DNA of 64,000 nucleotides from Triatoma infestans (GCA_011037195.1 JAAEAF010000257.1:62001-126000); one strand, 5' to 3'; positions 33,637-46,494 are shown, counted from the first letter of the stretch. The notes: generated from the letters alone by a model not told the origin. A program made the numbers and translations.

Positions 33637-35524
33637 GTGCAGGAAATTTTCGTTCCTAATGGAATACCTATTAACAACATGAAAATTTTATTTTGGCACG
33701 TCCACGGATTCAACATTGTAAAGAATGGCTGTTATGAATTAAATAACTTTCAGATAATCAGTATGGTTGAAACTTGGCGAACTAGTGAACTGGAAAAGAT
33801 ACCCCACCTTCATAATTATGGAGGTATCGGTTTAGTAAATTGCATAACTAAGTTATTTCCTCAAATTCTATTATTTCGCTTACAAGAATGGAGCGACAAC
33901 TTACAATTAATCCCAGAAAGTCAAAACGGTTTTAGAAAAAATCGTTTGTTTATTTTCAATTCTAAAATTCAAACTCATTTTGGTTTACGAAAGAAAAATT
34001 TATTTGTTCTGTTTATAGATTTTAGGCGAGCATTCGATAGTTTGGACCATACTCTGTTGTGGGGAAAATTATATAATCTTGGTCTTAGTGGCAAATTATT
34101 TAGAATAATTAGTAATATATATTCTTTAACAAAGGTGAAAATTAAAGTTGCCGACCGTATGATTTCAGGGGTTAATATTTCCCAGGGTGTCATCCAGTGG
34201 GAGGTTTTATCCCCACTACTTTTTAATTTATTTGTAAGCGATATAGAATATTATTTTAGACTTCATAATGCTTCTGGGATAAATATATCTAATGATCGGG
34301 AGATAATGTTTTTAAATTTTGCTGACGATTGTTGATTTTGGGTGACTCATACACAGATATGACATTTAAATTAAATTTATTACACTCTTATTGTAAAAAT
34401 AACAAACTGGTCTTAAATGTAAATAAAACAAAGATTATGAAATTTGGTTTGGGAAGAATGCCAAAAAAAGAAAGGAATTTTTTTTATAATAATGAAAAAC
34501 TTGAAACAGTTAAACATTTTGATTATTTAGGTGTGACATTTGTAAGATCTGGTCTATTTAATGATGCAACAAGTAATGTCATTAATAAAGCTAATGCTGC
34601 TATAGGATCTGTAATTAATATTTTGTCTAAAGGGAAATCAAAAAGCTGGGATCCTAAATGTTATTTGTTTCAAAGTTTAGTAAAACATTGTTTATTCTAC
34701 TGTGCACCTGTTTGAGGACTACGGCACCTAGATCCATTAGAGAAAGTGCAATTAAAATTTTTTAAATGTCTGTTTTGTCTTTCCCGTTCAACTCCAAATC
34801 ACTTAGTTCGATTAGAAATGGGTCAATGTCATTTAAGTTTTTATATTGTTAAAGCAGCTCTTAAATGGTTACGAAAAATTATAAATGCAGACGATCAAAG
34901 TTATTTAAAGCTCTGTTTTAATAGATTAGTAGCTTTGAGTGAAACATACCCATCTAACATTAAATATAATTGGTATTTACAATTAAAAGTTGTTTAAAAA
35001 TAGTTAATATGGAAGATCTAGGTTCTCTTGAAAATTGTTTAAAAGTTAAACGCAATATATACATCGTTTTAGAAAGGTATAAACAGCAATTATTCTACAT
35101 AGACATAGACAGAAATATTAGTTCCCCTTATAATATATTTAGTGTAAATTCCTCTTTTCTATACAGTACTTGTCAGCAATATCTAACTTTAAATATTTCA
35201 TTTAATGTCACAAAAATCTTTGCTCAAATCAGACTTTCTGGACCATACTTAATCAAAATTTCTATAGGTAACATATCTTATATAATCAATCCAAGAAGTA
35301 TTTGTACACTTTGTACTTTAAATGAATATGAAACCTTGACCCATTTATTTATAACCTGTCCAGTTTATGAGCCATTTAGAGAACAGTTATGTATTAATAA
35401 AGATGATAGTGCAAATAACGAACTGGTCAGAATTGTTCACAATTTTGACAAGAAAAATATGTGCATTATTTATAATTTTGCTAAAAATATGTTAAAGACC
35501 AGATCTATTATGCTTCATGAATAA
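33637..35524 (+). pseudogene. LINE ORF2 pseudogene (copy B)
   Basis: A continuous frame 33637-34335 spans the endonuclease start, the deletion junction and the RT fingers/palm (VLFIDFRRAFDSLDHTLLWG, LSPLLFNLFVSDIEYYF, NFADDC). It shifts at the ADD motif as in A, resumes 34329-34715, has a TGA near 34714 and continues in pieces to 35524. The C-terminus keeps a CCHC-like CTLCTLNEYETLTHLFITC, missing in A. Confidence 0.75.
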
Positions 35525-37039
35525 GTAACTATAATAATATTTATGATTCTATTTAATTTTATTTTAACTAAGAAGAGTATGTATTTTATTTTTATAGTAA
35601 ACTGTAATTATTTCCTTTTGTACTGTAATAGAACTGTACTTCCTTTGTAACAGGTACTTGTACCTCTACATAAATAAATAATAATAATAATAATACTTCT
35701 AAATAAAGACAAACTTCCTGTCATCCAATTTTTTTGAAACTCCGAATTTCAACATCATTTTTAATTTTAATTAATATTATTTAGCTGATAGAATTGTGCA
35801 ATAAGCTGAAATACTCCTGAAATCCCCTCTTAGAAGCCTCATTGAATGCGTTGTCCCGGAGAAATATTTCAAATAAAAATTGTAGATCTTTGAATGTGTA
35901 GCTGATATTTCAAATTTAAAGAAATCGTTGGAGCCATTTTCGAGAAAATGTTAAAAAAGTGGCAAAACCTTTCCAGTAAAGTGGTACCTTCGGTAGACGA
36001 ATTTTGGCAGATAACGTACTGTTAGATCCCATGGTGAAACCCAAACGGAATATCAAGATTTAACCTTCTGCGAATTTTTTTTTTTGATCTATGCTGTTCC
36101 CCCTCATATATATAATATATATATACATTGACACACAGATCATAAGCTAAAAACCACTTTTTTGACACATGGGACTTGTGTCCAAAACTCGATATCGAAG
36201 ATTTAACACGATTATAATACTTCCTCTTACTAGGAGTAAGAGAATGTAAAATATGATGTAAAAAGTTAATCAATTTTAGGGGTTCAAAAGTAAAGCTCGG
36301 GTAAGCTTCCTGCAAACATCTAGCGTCATCACTAGCAATCGTCACCCTTCCAAGATATTTGAAGTAATTAGTATATAGATGGGCCACAGATTATGACACC
36401 GCATTATTAATAAACGCATACGCCAAAGTGATACAACTTCGATTTCTACTTTGGACCATCGTACAAAAAATAGCCTAAAGGCAAAATGCTCTCATCTCAG
36501 AACAACATAGAATTTCATCTTTTTTGCTAAAAAGGACCGGAAATAAAGCCCAATAATGTATAAATATTTCCTTAGAGATCAATTGCGGTGACCATGGCAG
36601 TGAACCACCTTAGATCACTCCTGACTCGACCAAGGAGATATATAATGCGAGGGCGATTTGGGATTCTTCAGGGGTAGAGGACCTCTCCCTACAATATTCC
36701 CCTGATAAAGATTATGTTTGCTTCGAGCCATTTCTTCATCTATCACAGGCGGCATAATGCAAGATATCTTAAAAAGGTTACGATGTGTGCCTGCATGCTT
36801 CCTCTTTTACCAACTTAGCGGCCTTTTTGTTCTCTTGAATTCTTGTGCCCTCACTCATCGGCACACAAATTTAGTTCTGGCTTAAGATTCACTATGGGCT
36901 CCAGTTTCCTTCGGCATTTCTTCTTAATATTTGATCTGACACGGTCTGTCTCATTTGAAAATTAGATATTAAAAAAAGAAGCATTTCTATTGAAAAACAG
37001 CTTTATTTCTAATTTAATTTATAAAACAATCTTGGTTTG

Positions 37040-37367
37040 TTATTGTGGTTTTAAAGTCGTGCATCTACATATACCATTAGCACAGAATCCATGAGAGTCG
37101 ATACCTAATTTCCTCTGGCAACTTCGATGACATTCACGTTTAAGAATTTCAAGTGGTAACTTACAGACGAATCTTTTCACACGACCGTGATGTTCTAAAA
37201 ACAATATGAAATAAATTAAAAAACAAAGTTAATAGTATTAAATAATAAGCTAGAACAAGATAAATGATAACTATACCGGTTGAAACATCTTGGGGACTAG
37301 ACAGGCCCGCCTCAGTATATACAAGAACGGCTAAAACTGTCACAATTAATACTAATGTTACTTTCAT
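37040..37367 (-). CDS. Defensin-like secreted peptide, short type (copy C)
   Basis: Coding exons 37277-37367 and 37040-37194 (minus), with a phase-1 intron of 82 bp whose acceptor is TAG instead of CAG. The 81-residue precursor has signal 1-20, a GRVKR site, and a 43-residue mature peptide starting FVCKLPLEIL with the short-type spacing C-x10-C-x3-C-x11-C-x4-C-x-C. It differs from A'/B' at several mature residues, so it is a separate lineage of the short type. Its distal flanks match the long-type loci (see findings). AATAAA at 37002-37007. Confidence 0.75.
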
Positions 37368-37415
37368 GGTATCAATATGATATTCGTAATAATTAAGGCA
37401 GAGCTCATCTTTGAG

Positions 37416-37425
37416 TATTTTTATA
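37416..37425 (-). promoter_or_regulatory. TATA box of gene C
   Basis: TATAAAAATA on the minus strand, about 49 bp upstream of the ATG. GATAAG on the minus strand at 37447-37452. Confidence 0.65.
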
Positions 37426-38140
37426 CCCATCGCTGTGTAAAGATGACTTATCACAACACTTATTTTTTTGTCAAGTAATGTGTTTGATAACGTACTAGTT
37501 ATGCAGTACTTTCCAAGTGCAACATATTCAGCCTTGAAGGTTATTTTCTTTAATTATTTTGTTATGTTTGTTCAAAAATAATCTATTACCGTAAAGGGTC
37601 TCTAATTTAAATTGCAAGTGAGGGAATGTATACATCTGAATTCAAGGGTGTTTCAAATAAAAGTTCTTAAGATTTAAATATTAATAAAATAAAAGTTCTT
37701 AACATTAGTAAATATAAAATAAATTACATTGTATATGAAAAGCCTAGGTAACAGCTCATAAACAGCAGGAATGGTAAACTATTAGAAGCCACTTCCATAA
37801 TTTTGTGTGAGTAAGTGTAAACATGTTGTGGATGTTTTCTGACTTTGGATAGAAGAAACAAACTTAGGTTGAGACTTACTAATGGGGGTGGTAAGCAAGG
37901 ACTTTATGCTGTATAGTTTAGAGTGAGAGAGTGTAGCGGGAAAGAGAGTGACAGTTTGACCGGCACACTGACGGTGTAAGAATGTTGGGCGTTCACTGTT
38001 GATGGTTGATCGAATAGCGTTGAAATGAGAGTGAATCGGCACCCGTTTTAAGCAGGCGGCTGGTCTAGCCCCTATCTCTTTAACTGCACCTTCGATTACC
38101 CGTATATTTGTACTTAGATTACCCTTTCCGTGAATGTTGG

Positions 38141-40795
38141 TTAATTCAAGTGATCTCGTTGCCATCGGCGCCTGAGTCGTCGGACTGGATGTCCGGTAAG
38201 AGATCGGGAAGAAAGATGTTGTACGAGAGGGTCCGGGTGCGATCTGAGCTTTTCATCGAACTTGATATAACGAGATTTAGCAAGGTCTGCTACGAATGGA
38301 ACTTTGAGATCAGTATGTAGAGTGAGATTTGAATCATAGAAAGGAGCGTTATCTATTTCGCGAATAATTTTAGATTGTAAGGTTTGTATGCGGTTTAGAT
38401 TTGATTTTTTGGCAGCGCCATAGAGTTCTAGTCCGTAAGTCCACATCGGCATAAGGGGAGAAGTGTATAGTCTTATTTTACTGTGTAAATTTCTTTTTGA
38501 ACGTTTGCCAAGTAGTTTAGCGAACAGTCGGTAACTTGTGTTGAGGTCTTTTCTTTTCAGTCGAGTATGAGGATTCCGTGTAAGTCTTTTGTCCAGGTAT
38601 AATCCAAGATATCTCACATGATCTGCAGGAGGTATAGGATTGTTGTGTATGTAGACCGGAGGAAGGATTTTACGGTTGAGTGTGAAAGCAATATATTTGG
38701 ATTTAGTAGGGTTTATTTTGATTCTCCGTTTGGTAAGCTAATTTTCTATAATACGAAGATGGGCTTGCAAATTACGAATTGTGAGGACGGGGTCAGAACC
38801 TGAGGATAGGATTGCTGTGTCATCGGCGAAGGTGTGTATAGATGTACAAGGATTGGTTGGTACGTCAGCCGTGTAGAAAGTGTAAAGAAAAAGAGCTAGG
38901 ATAATTCCTTGAGGAACACCAGCAAGGATAGGATAAATTGAGGACTGCTGGGTTCCATGACATACCTGGAAATGTCTATCCACTAAATATGATTTTATAA
39001 TAAGGAAATATATGGATGGTAGCATGCTCTTTAACTTCCACAATAAACCCTCATGCCAGACTCTGTCAAATGCTTGGGAAACGTCTAGAAAAACACCCGC
39101 ACAATATTGTTTCGATTCGAGAGCGATAGCGATGGCGTCTACAACTCGATGCGCTTGTTGGATAGTGGAGTGGGATTGGCGGAATCCAAACTGATGATTC
39201 GGGATGTGTAAAGAGTTAACAACTGCTTGAAGACGGGATAAAAAAAGTTTTTTTTAAATTTTACCTACAATCGGAAGAAGCCTTATTGGTCGATACGAAG
39301 TAGAACATTGCTTATTCTTATTAGGTTTGCAGATCAGTTTGATATAGGAGAATTTCCATAAAATAGGGAAATAGGTGGTTCGAAGGTCTGCGTTGTAAAT
39401 TGCCGTGAGAAAAATTATTGCCTTTCTGGTAAGCAATAATTTTGAGGTGATAAGGTCATAACCAGGACTCTCCTTTTTTGGGAGATGGAGAATGACTGGT
39501 TTGGCTTCTGCGGGTGTAAAGTATTTAGGAGGGAGTGAGAGCTGTAGAGGGATATCAAGTTCGTTTAACATTTTGTCAACTGACTGTAATTTATAACGTC
39601 TGCATGTGGGCTGAATACGGAACGGAGGTGTTCGGCAAATAGTTCAGAATTTTCTGAGTCAGATTTGGCCCAGGATCCGTCATTTCGTCTAAGGGGAGCG
39701 AGAATATTCTTGGAGTATTCGTTTAGTGGCTGTCCAAAGAGAGATATCACAATTTGTCAAGGTTTCTGTATATTTTGTGTATTGGTCGTTATAGTATTTG
39801 CGTAGTTTATTTTTTTAATTTGTTTGTAAGTTCGTTAAAAATACGTTTGTGTGAAGGATACCTTGTACGGTGCCAAAGTGAACTGGGCCTTCGTTTTTGC
39901 GTTATTGTGGCTCTTATTTCCATCGGTAAGTTATGTGGTAGTGGTTGTCTAATAGTCTGTTTGTATGTAGTCGCTTGCCAGATACTTTGTTGGATTGAGC
40001 CTGGCAAATATGCCACACTCTTGTCTAAGTATTGAGCAGTTTTAAGTGGAACACTCAGTTCTAGTTTTTGTTCGAGAAGTTGTCTAAATAACATCCAGTC
40101 CACTGGCCCTATAATAAGAGTTGGTTTGGGATTAATTTTAGGATGAATGTCAAGTACAAGTATTGCAGCGGTGTGATCAGAAGAAAGTTCAAGGGTTGTA
40201 TATATGTCAGTATAAATGGATGTGATGTTGGAAGTAACAAAGAAGTCGAGCAAGTCGGGACGTTTGTTTAAGGAAGTTGGCCAATAAATAGTTTGTGATG
40301 GAGATATAAATGTAAAGTTGGCTTGTTTAGACATTCTGTAAGGAATGCGTCCTCTTGGGTTGGCTTCTCGGTTTCCCCAGAAAGGATGTTTTACGTTATA
40401 ATCGCCACCACTGACAAACCGATAACGGAGTGATTGAAAAAAGGAAGGATTTGGTTTTGGTCGGTGACATGATTTGGAGGACAGTACACGGCTGCAATAG
40501 TGTATAGGAATGGTTCAGTTAACAGGGTGATCACTGTAGGTTGTAAATAAATTGTCGGCATATATGGAAATAAGAAGTGAGAGTGATTTTCTTATAAGTA
40601 TAGCAGAACTACCATGAGCTGTTCCGTTCGGGTATCAGTTCTGTAAGTAATGTAGTCAGCGATGTTGAAGTAAGCTCTGTCTGTTAAGTGTGCCTCGGCT
40701 ATCAGTGCAATGTCGATTCTTTTCTCGTGTAGTAGAATGTCAAGTTCTTGTCTGTGGTTTATAAGTCCGTTGGCATTCCAGAGAATTATTGACAA
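38141..40795 (-). pseudogene. Jockey-type ORF2 (endonuclease-RT) pseudogene
   Basis: Endonuclease start SIILWNANGLINHRQELDIL at 40795, with the later LSSDHTAAIL motif (about 40180). RT pieces: YRPIRLLPIVGK (39254 end), AGVPQGIILALFLYTFYTAD and the catalytic FADDTAIL (about 38820). The C-terminal part MRYLGLYLDKRLT ... RRLRRRWQRDHLN ends at 38141. It is broken into at least five frames. Confidence 0.8.
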
Positions 40796-40972
40796 AGAAT
40801 GTTAATAAGTGGCATTAAGGAGCATTGTGGGGGAGAACACTATTGTCTACATTTGTGAGAAGTGATATCAGAGGAGTTGTGAGTGCTTTAAAATCTGATA
40901 GGAAAGAGTTTAATAAAGAAGAAACTTCATAAGAGGTATGGGTGGGTAGCTGAAGCGAAGATGGCCCCGAGG

Positions 40973-42093
40973 TCACCTGGGCCTAAGAAGCTTGTTGCTA
41001 ATAGCATTGTTCCTCTGTTGCACTAGTGGAGAACAATTCGCTTGTTGTTGGTCGAATAGCACTATCTTGACTGGTGAAGGATGGTTATAAATGGGTGCGG
41101 CAGCTGATCGCTTCGATCTTTGAAGTTCTCGATGTACCAAGCAACCTTTGTAGTTGGCAGGATGGTTTCCATTGCAGAGAGCGCATGTGGCAGGTGTTGT
41201 AGATCCTTTTCCGCAGCCTTTTGTGAGATGATCGCCTGCACATTTAACACATCGTGGTCGATGTTGGCAATAACTTTTAGAATGCCCATAATCTTGACAG
41301 CGCTTACATTGAATTATGCTGCGTTGCTTTATGTGGTTCCTCAACTTTGATTTTGGAATAACACAGAACTTCCACTTCAAAGATATCTTTGTTATTAGAA
41401 CGTGGCTCTAAATCGACAAAGAAGAGTGATAGCGTGTGCTTGCTAACTGGATGAATGATTGGTGCTATGTTGTGAGCGATATGGCCTAGTTCGGCTAGCT
41501 CTTCTTTTATCATTTCTATTGGTGTTGATTGGTGTAGGTACCTTATTACGACTCTGTATGCGTTATCGCTTTGGAGTTGATATGTGTGATTGTCTGCTTT
41601 CTTGTCAGACAAGAACTTTATAATCTCTCGGTAACTTTTTGTAGAGGTAGCGTTGATTATTAAAACTGTAGTTCTTGCCTTGGAAGTAAAACCATCCTTC
41701 CCCACTAGATTAGATAAAGCGGCACTAAGATCAGTAAATCAGATCACATTTCTGACATATATTAGGGTAAGGTTTAGGGTTACGCTGTGGTATTTGAGAT
41801 GCAGCCTCCACTTCGTATAAGAACGCAAGAGGGGAGAATGGGCTATAAGATAATACTTCAGGAGGAGCTTCAGAAACGTCTGTTGGATAAGCGCTGGAGT
41901 TTTGGTGACTTCTTCCAGATGCGGTAAGAATTGTTTCATTCATTAATTTAGGTGGAAGCATTTTAGCTGATTTCGTTTGCCTTTTCTTTGTTTTTGGCGG
42001 CGAGTTAACAATGGTGCTGCATCTTTTCTTAGGAATAGATGCTATTGATTCATTGTCCGAGCTAATGGCCTGTTTGTCGTCGATGCGGTCCAT
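40973..42093 (-). pseudogene. Jockey-type ORF1 (gag-like) pseudogene
   Basis: The start is the ATG at 42093 (MDRIDDKQAISSDNES). It has a basic, Ser/Pro-rich N-terminus, a stop near 41731, then a PRE_C2HC-like segment (YRVVIRYLHQSTPIEMIKEE ... LGHIAHNIAP). A frameshift near 41350 follows, then three zinc knuckles: CKRCQDYGHSKSYC, CVKCAGDHLTKGC and CALCNGNHPANYKGC. This arrangement is characteristic of jockey-clade ORF1 proteins, which package the element RNA. Two frame breaks are visible. Confidence 0.8.
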
Positions 42094-43435
42094 GTCAAAG
42101 ACTATAAACAACTTCTAATATATATATATATATAGTATTTAGAGGTTATTTAGGGCTTTACAAATAAAATAAAAATAAATTAAAGTTTCACTACTTACTT
42201 TTCATAACTGTTAAAAAGAAAGGTAAAAACCATTAATAATTTGTCAAAACTGGCACAATAAAGTCTCAGTAATTAGAGAAAAATGTAAAGTTACACAGCA
42301 CAAAATTATAGCGAGTTGTTTACACAATAACATATGAGTTAAAATTTATAAATTAAAAGAGTCCGGTTTAAAATAAATCCACAACACATACATTCCCTCT
42401 TAATAAAAATATAAACCAAGCAAATAATTAGGAATACTGATCAGATTGTTCAGTCTGTCGAGTGTTTAGGATAATGTATTAGTCTAATAAGTCTTGCTAC
42501 TTTAGGAGTATCATCCTTACGTATTTTTATTGGTGAGGCTCATTGGTTGTGCAATGTAATGGTGTGATGTTGCTTAGTATAGTTGTAGTGTTGGCGGTTT
42601 TGTAAAAAGCTTGTGTGCATTAGAGATAGAAGTATTGAGAAAAAATCAAGAGATACTTCAGGAGGAGCTTCAGAAACGTCTGTTGGATGAGCGCTGGTGT
42701 TTTGGTGACTTGTTCCAGATGCGGTAAGAATTGTTTCATTCATTAAATTAGATGGAAGCATTTTAGCTGATTTCGTTTGCCTTTTCTTTGTTTTTGGCGG
42801 CGAGTTAACAATGGTGCTGCATCTTTTCTTTGTCCGAGCTAATGGCCTGTTTGTCGTCGATGCTGTCCATGTCAAAGACCATTAACACCTTCTAATATAT
42901 ATATATATAGTATTTAGAGGTTATTTAGGGCTTTACAAATAAAATAAAAATAAATTAAATTTTCACTACTTACATTTCATAACTGTTAAAAAGAAAGGTA
43001 AAAACCATTAATAATTTGTCAAAACTGGCACAATAAAGTCTCAGTAATTAGAGAAAAATGTAAAGTTACACAGCACAAAATTATAGCGAGTTGTTTACAC
43101 AATAACATATGAGTTAAAATTTATAAATTAAAAGAGTCCGGTTTAAAATAAATCCACAACACATACATTCCCTCTTGAGAAAAATATAAACCAAGCAAAT
43201 AATAAGGAATACTGATCAGATTGTTCAGTCTGTCGAGTGTTTAGGATAATGTACTAGTCTAATAACTCTTGCTACTTTAGGAGTATCATCCTTACGTATT
43301 TTTATTGGTGAGGCTCATTGGTTGTGCAATGTAATGATGTGATGTTGCTTAGTATAGTTGTAGTGTGAGCGGTTTTGTAATGGGCTTGTGTATGTTTAGG
43401 AGAGAAGTAATCAAGAGAAATAATCAAGAAACCAC
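41852..43435. repeat. ~800-bp tandem duplication across LINE 5' end and flank
   Basis: 41852-42652 is repeated at 42653 to about 43435. Each unit contains the ORF1 N-terminal region, the LINE 5' UTR and adjoining unit-C flank. The second copy lacks 23 bp near 42831. The ORF at 42540-42875 (minus) is this duplicated ORF1 fragment and not a separate gene. Confidence 0.8.
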
Positions 43436-44296
43436 CACTGTTTTTGAAATAAATATATTAATTTCTAAAAGAATTTAAATAGTTTACAATATCACTTGTT
43501 ACTTATTAAATCAATTACTTATCTAGAATAAATGCCAGACTTACAACTGGCACTGAATTTAAGAGACCGATTCCTGAAGTATTCTGATTGAATGTCTAGT
43601 TCAGACTGTGTTAAAAGAATGCCTTCTGTTCATAGTCCAAATCTTTTCAAATAATGCTGGTATGTCTGGAAGTAGTGAATTGTCTTTATTGCGACTATTA
43701 ATTGTCCCTTTGTCCCTTCAATACCATTGAGTTAAATTATAGTACCTGGCTTTTTCCCCTTCACTAAAATAATTATTTGAACTAGCTAAAATTCACAAAA
43801 TATTTCACTAAACTATTTTCCACAACTATTATTTTTCTATTTCTTTCTTCCACTAGAGCTGTGAGTCTATTAGATTGTGTTGACTAGCCAGCTGGTTTAT
43901 ATGGAGGACAAGAAAATTGGTTTGAGGTGGTCACGATATGCGACAAATTTTTTTTTTACCTCGAACTAGGATTTCGAAATTTTTGATGCTCTACGATTTA
44001 CAGGGAAAAGGCCAGAGAAGTAGCAAGAACAGGAGTGCGCGCACTAGGTGGAATCCATGAGATGAGCGATCCACATCTTTGTGAATAGAACATGTTTGAA
44101 GTATTTTGCCACAATGTCACTTTACGTTTATTTGAATACTATTGCCTGAATCGTTTTCTAACTTAGTTGGAAAGGAAGATTATATAAAAAGCTTCGGAAA
44201 GAAGAAATTTTATACTTAAAGTTCTGACGGCTTTTTTCATTTTAACGATTTAGTCGAAAATTGTTCCAACCATTTTCTTTAAACTTCGTATACTAT

Positions 44297-44766
44297 TATT
44301 ATTATTCCCAAAAGGGGAGGGGAGTAAACCCTACGCTATCCAAAGCCCCCTCGGGCCCATATAGCTGCCCCTAAAGAATACCTACCACTGGGACTAGAAT
44401 GAAAATCCAGGCCCAGGTTTTAACCATCTAAGTTTCACAACAGACCGAACAAATCGGACCAAAACCTTAAAAGGACACAGCATAAGTTCCTCTACCGACA
44501 TCCTATTCCGGCCGAAGGTCCTAAACCTAATCTCCTCACAACCCAAACAATTCGTCATCAAATGCATGGGTGTTTCCTCCTCAGTTTCACAAACTCTACA
44601 AAAAGGGTCAGGCACAAGTCCCATTATATAGAGATGTCTCCTTAAACCACAATGCCCAGTGAGGAATCCAACCAGATACCTGAGGGAGGTCCGTGAAAGA
44701 CATCGGACCCCACTACTCAAAGCTCCGTCCGGGCCCCCAATGAGCATTTTAGACTGCCGACAACCC
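44297..44766 (-). mobile_element. 5'-truncated LINE fragment with (TAA)n tail and TSD
   Basis: About 470 bp, GC-richer than its surroundings. The minus-strand frame (44766-44394) reads LVGFLTGHCGLRRHLYIMGL, then CRVCETEEETPMHLMTNC, the C-terminal CCHC region found after RNase H in several LINE clades. The tail is (TAA)n on the minus strand (44296-44306). A 13-bp target duplication ACTTCGTATACTA lies at 44283-44295 and 44767-44779; unit B has one copy at the empty site (about 22096). Confidence 0.85.
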
Positions 44767-45179
44767 ACTTCGTATACTATCTGCCTACATAAATAACTAG
44801 CAATTTTTATTTGTTACGTTTTCCCGGGAAAATCGATATTTTAGGATTTCTAAGGGAACAGTAGTGTTTTCTTCTGAAGTATTAATTCAGTATAATATGT
44901 GGTTTAAACACCTAATTAATACTAATATACATCAGAAGCTTGGTTAGAATTCCCAATTTGAATCGGTTGGTGTGTTTTTACAGAGTAAGTTTTGTGTTTT
45001 TTTTTGGCTTTTTCTTTAACGAATACAACGTTTCTCTTTAAATTTGGAATGTTCACTGCACAGATAAAAAGGTTTAGGCAAACAAGTATAACCCCAACCA
45101 TTTTTTTTATAGCCAGCCCAACTAAACTTTGTGATCGTAGCAATTTTAGAAAAAAAATTTGGTAATTAAATTTTATTAA

Positions 45180-46077
45180 TTGGAGTATGATAAGCCGTAT
45201 GAGTATTTCACCACAGATATTTTTAAGTTTATTTATACTTATTACCCTTCTCTGTGTTGTTGAGGTGTTCTCAACTTTTTATTTACAAAATTATACATTA
45301 GTTTTCAAGTTTTGATATGTTTTAAATATTATTCAATAGTTTTTATTTTTTTTTTATTTTTTATGCCTTGAAAAAAACAATATATTTGTCGAAACGTTGG
45401 CAATAATTTAAGTTTTTTTATTTTTTTCAAAAAAAGACCGAAACTCACGATCCTTTTCCTTCGTTGTAGATACTACTGTGTGAAAAAGAATCTAAAACTG
45501 ACGGCGGGGTTCTTGCAGAGGTTTCATTTGTACTTGTTTTGAAAAAGAAACAAAAACAGCCTTCTTACAATTACAGTGAACATCTCGCACAAGTGTTGTA
45601 GGGAATTTCTAAATATAATTATGATATCCACTTATCTTATCTTATAAAAAAAAACGTAATCTTATAAATGTTTATTTAATTTCAATCATTGTTTACTTTA
45701 TAATATTGTTTCAATTGGAGTACGTAAAATTTCAGTGATAATTGCAGTTTTTTAAGAAAATATGACTGTCATCTAATTAAGAATGTAAAATATTAATTTT
45801 TTTTTTACAGAAAAACCGCCAAAACCTTCATTAAAGTCGCACTTCCGGTTGATAGATTTTGTCCGTAATTTTCGTGTGTGATGTAGTGGGTAGTAGTTAA
45901 ACGGAATATCCAATTTGAGCTTCCTGCGACTTTTCGTTATGTTATGTTAAAGCTTCGCTTTTGATATATTATGTTAAAACACACGCACATAGACCATTTG
46001 CCAAAAACAGTTTTTCGTTTTCATGGGACCTCAAAACATGTATTTGCGGTGAAAATTTAATTACGAATATATTCATA
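45180..46077. other. Unit C stretch with no gene
   Basis: 45180-45820 has no clear paralogue in A. It contains poly(T) runs and a GTCGAAACGTTGGC motif near 45387 of the kind common in arthropod repeats. From 45820 it matches A 13920-14210. Confidence 0.45.
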
Positions 46078-46494
46078 ATATATTATCTTACTAGAGGAGT
46101 TGTATGCTGGCTTTCAGTGAGAGTACACGTATTTTTTTGCTCTGTTTCTTTTTTCATTTTTACCATAGTAAATCTTTTCGGATTGAAGTGATTTTTTGAC
46201 TAATTGTGGTTTATGACTACGTTTTTAATGTACTGGTGAATTTTTATAAAATTCTATCGAACAGTTTTTTATTTACTCATTAATTCTTAATTAATTTAAT
46301 TATACAATTCTCAGTGAAATTATTATCTACCCAGGTGCAAAGTTCGTTTACTAAATATTGAGTATTTGACTGGTACTTGAGTGGGGAGTTATAATAATAC
46401 ACGGTCGTGGGGTGACTGGACAGTGTTGTCAACAGATTGGAGATTTATTTACTCATTTTATAGGTCAGTGACCTCCTTCCAACTATATTTGTTA

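Larger units (their letters stand above)
18230..35694. repeat. Segmental duplication unit B, tandem copy of unit A
   Basis: It begins immediately after the (TAA)n tail of the unit A LINE and ends at the matching tail of its own LINE. Order and orientation are the same as in unit A. It keeps ancestral states lost in A (mariner core at 30200-30740, LINE C-terminal CCHC at about 35280-35460, empty site for the nested LINE) and has its own lesions (a nonsense codon after the gag zinc knuckle, a frameshift in LINE ORF1). Confidence 0.85.
32670..35694 (+). mobile_element. Internally deleted non-LTR retrotransposon (copy B)
   Basis: Paralogue of 14885-18222 without the nested insertion and with an intact 3' end. 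It has a (TAA)n tail at about 35669-35694 and shares the EN-to-RT internal deletion with A. An in-frame 15-bp deletion (RGCLDN region, near 33944) is specific to B. Confidence 0.78.
38129..42333 (-). mobile_element. Jockey-type non-LTR retrotransposon, degraded
   Basis: Inserted in unit C after GATTACCCTTTC (left) and before AGTTAAAATTT (right), compared with A 3507 and 3672; about 165 bp of unit sequence is missing at the site. Order on the minus strand: 5' UTR (to about 42333, with a (TA)n run at 42118-42137), ORF1, then ORF2 (endonuclease, RT, C-terminus). No poly(A) tail remains at the left edge, so the 3' end is deleted. Multiple frameshifts make it inactive. Confidence 0.82.

Noticed and set aside
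42118..42137. (TA)n runs here and near 42890, 36105 and 6690
   Set aside because: Ordinary microsatellites in AT-rich DNA. They are useful as markers of the tandem duplication but have no further meaning.
45365..45410. Second hammerhead-like motif (CCTTGAAAAAAAC ... GTCGAAACG)
   Set aside because: It lacks the CTGATGA core and a plausible stem II.
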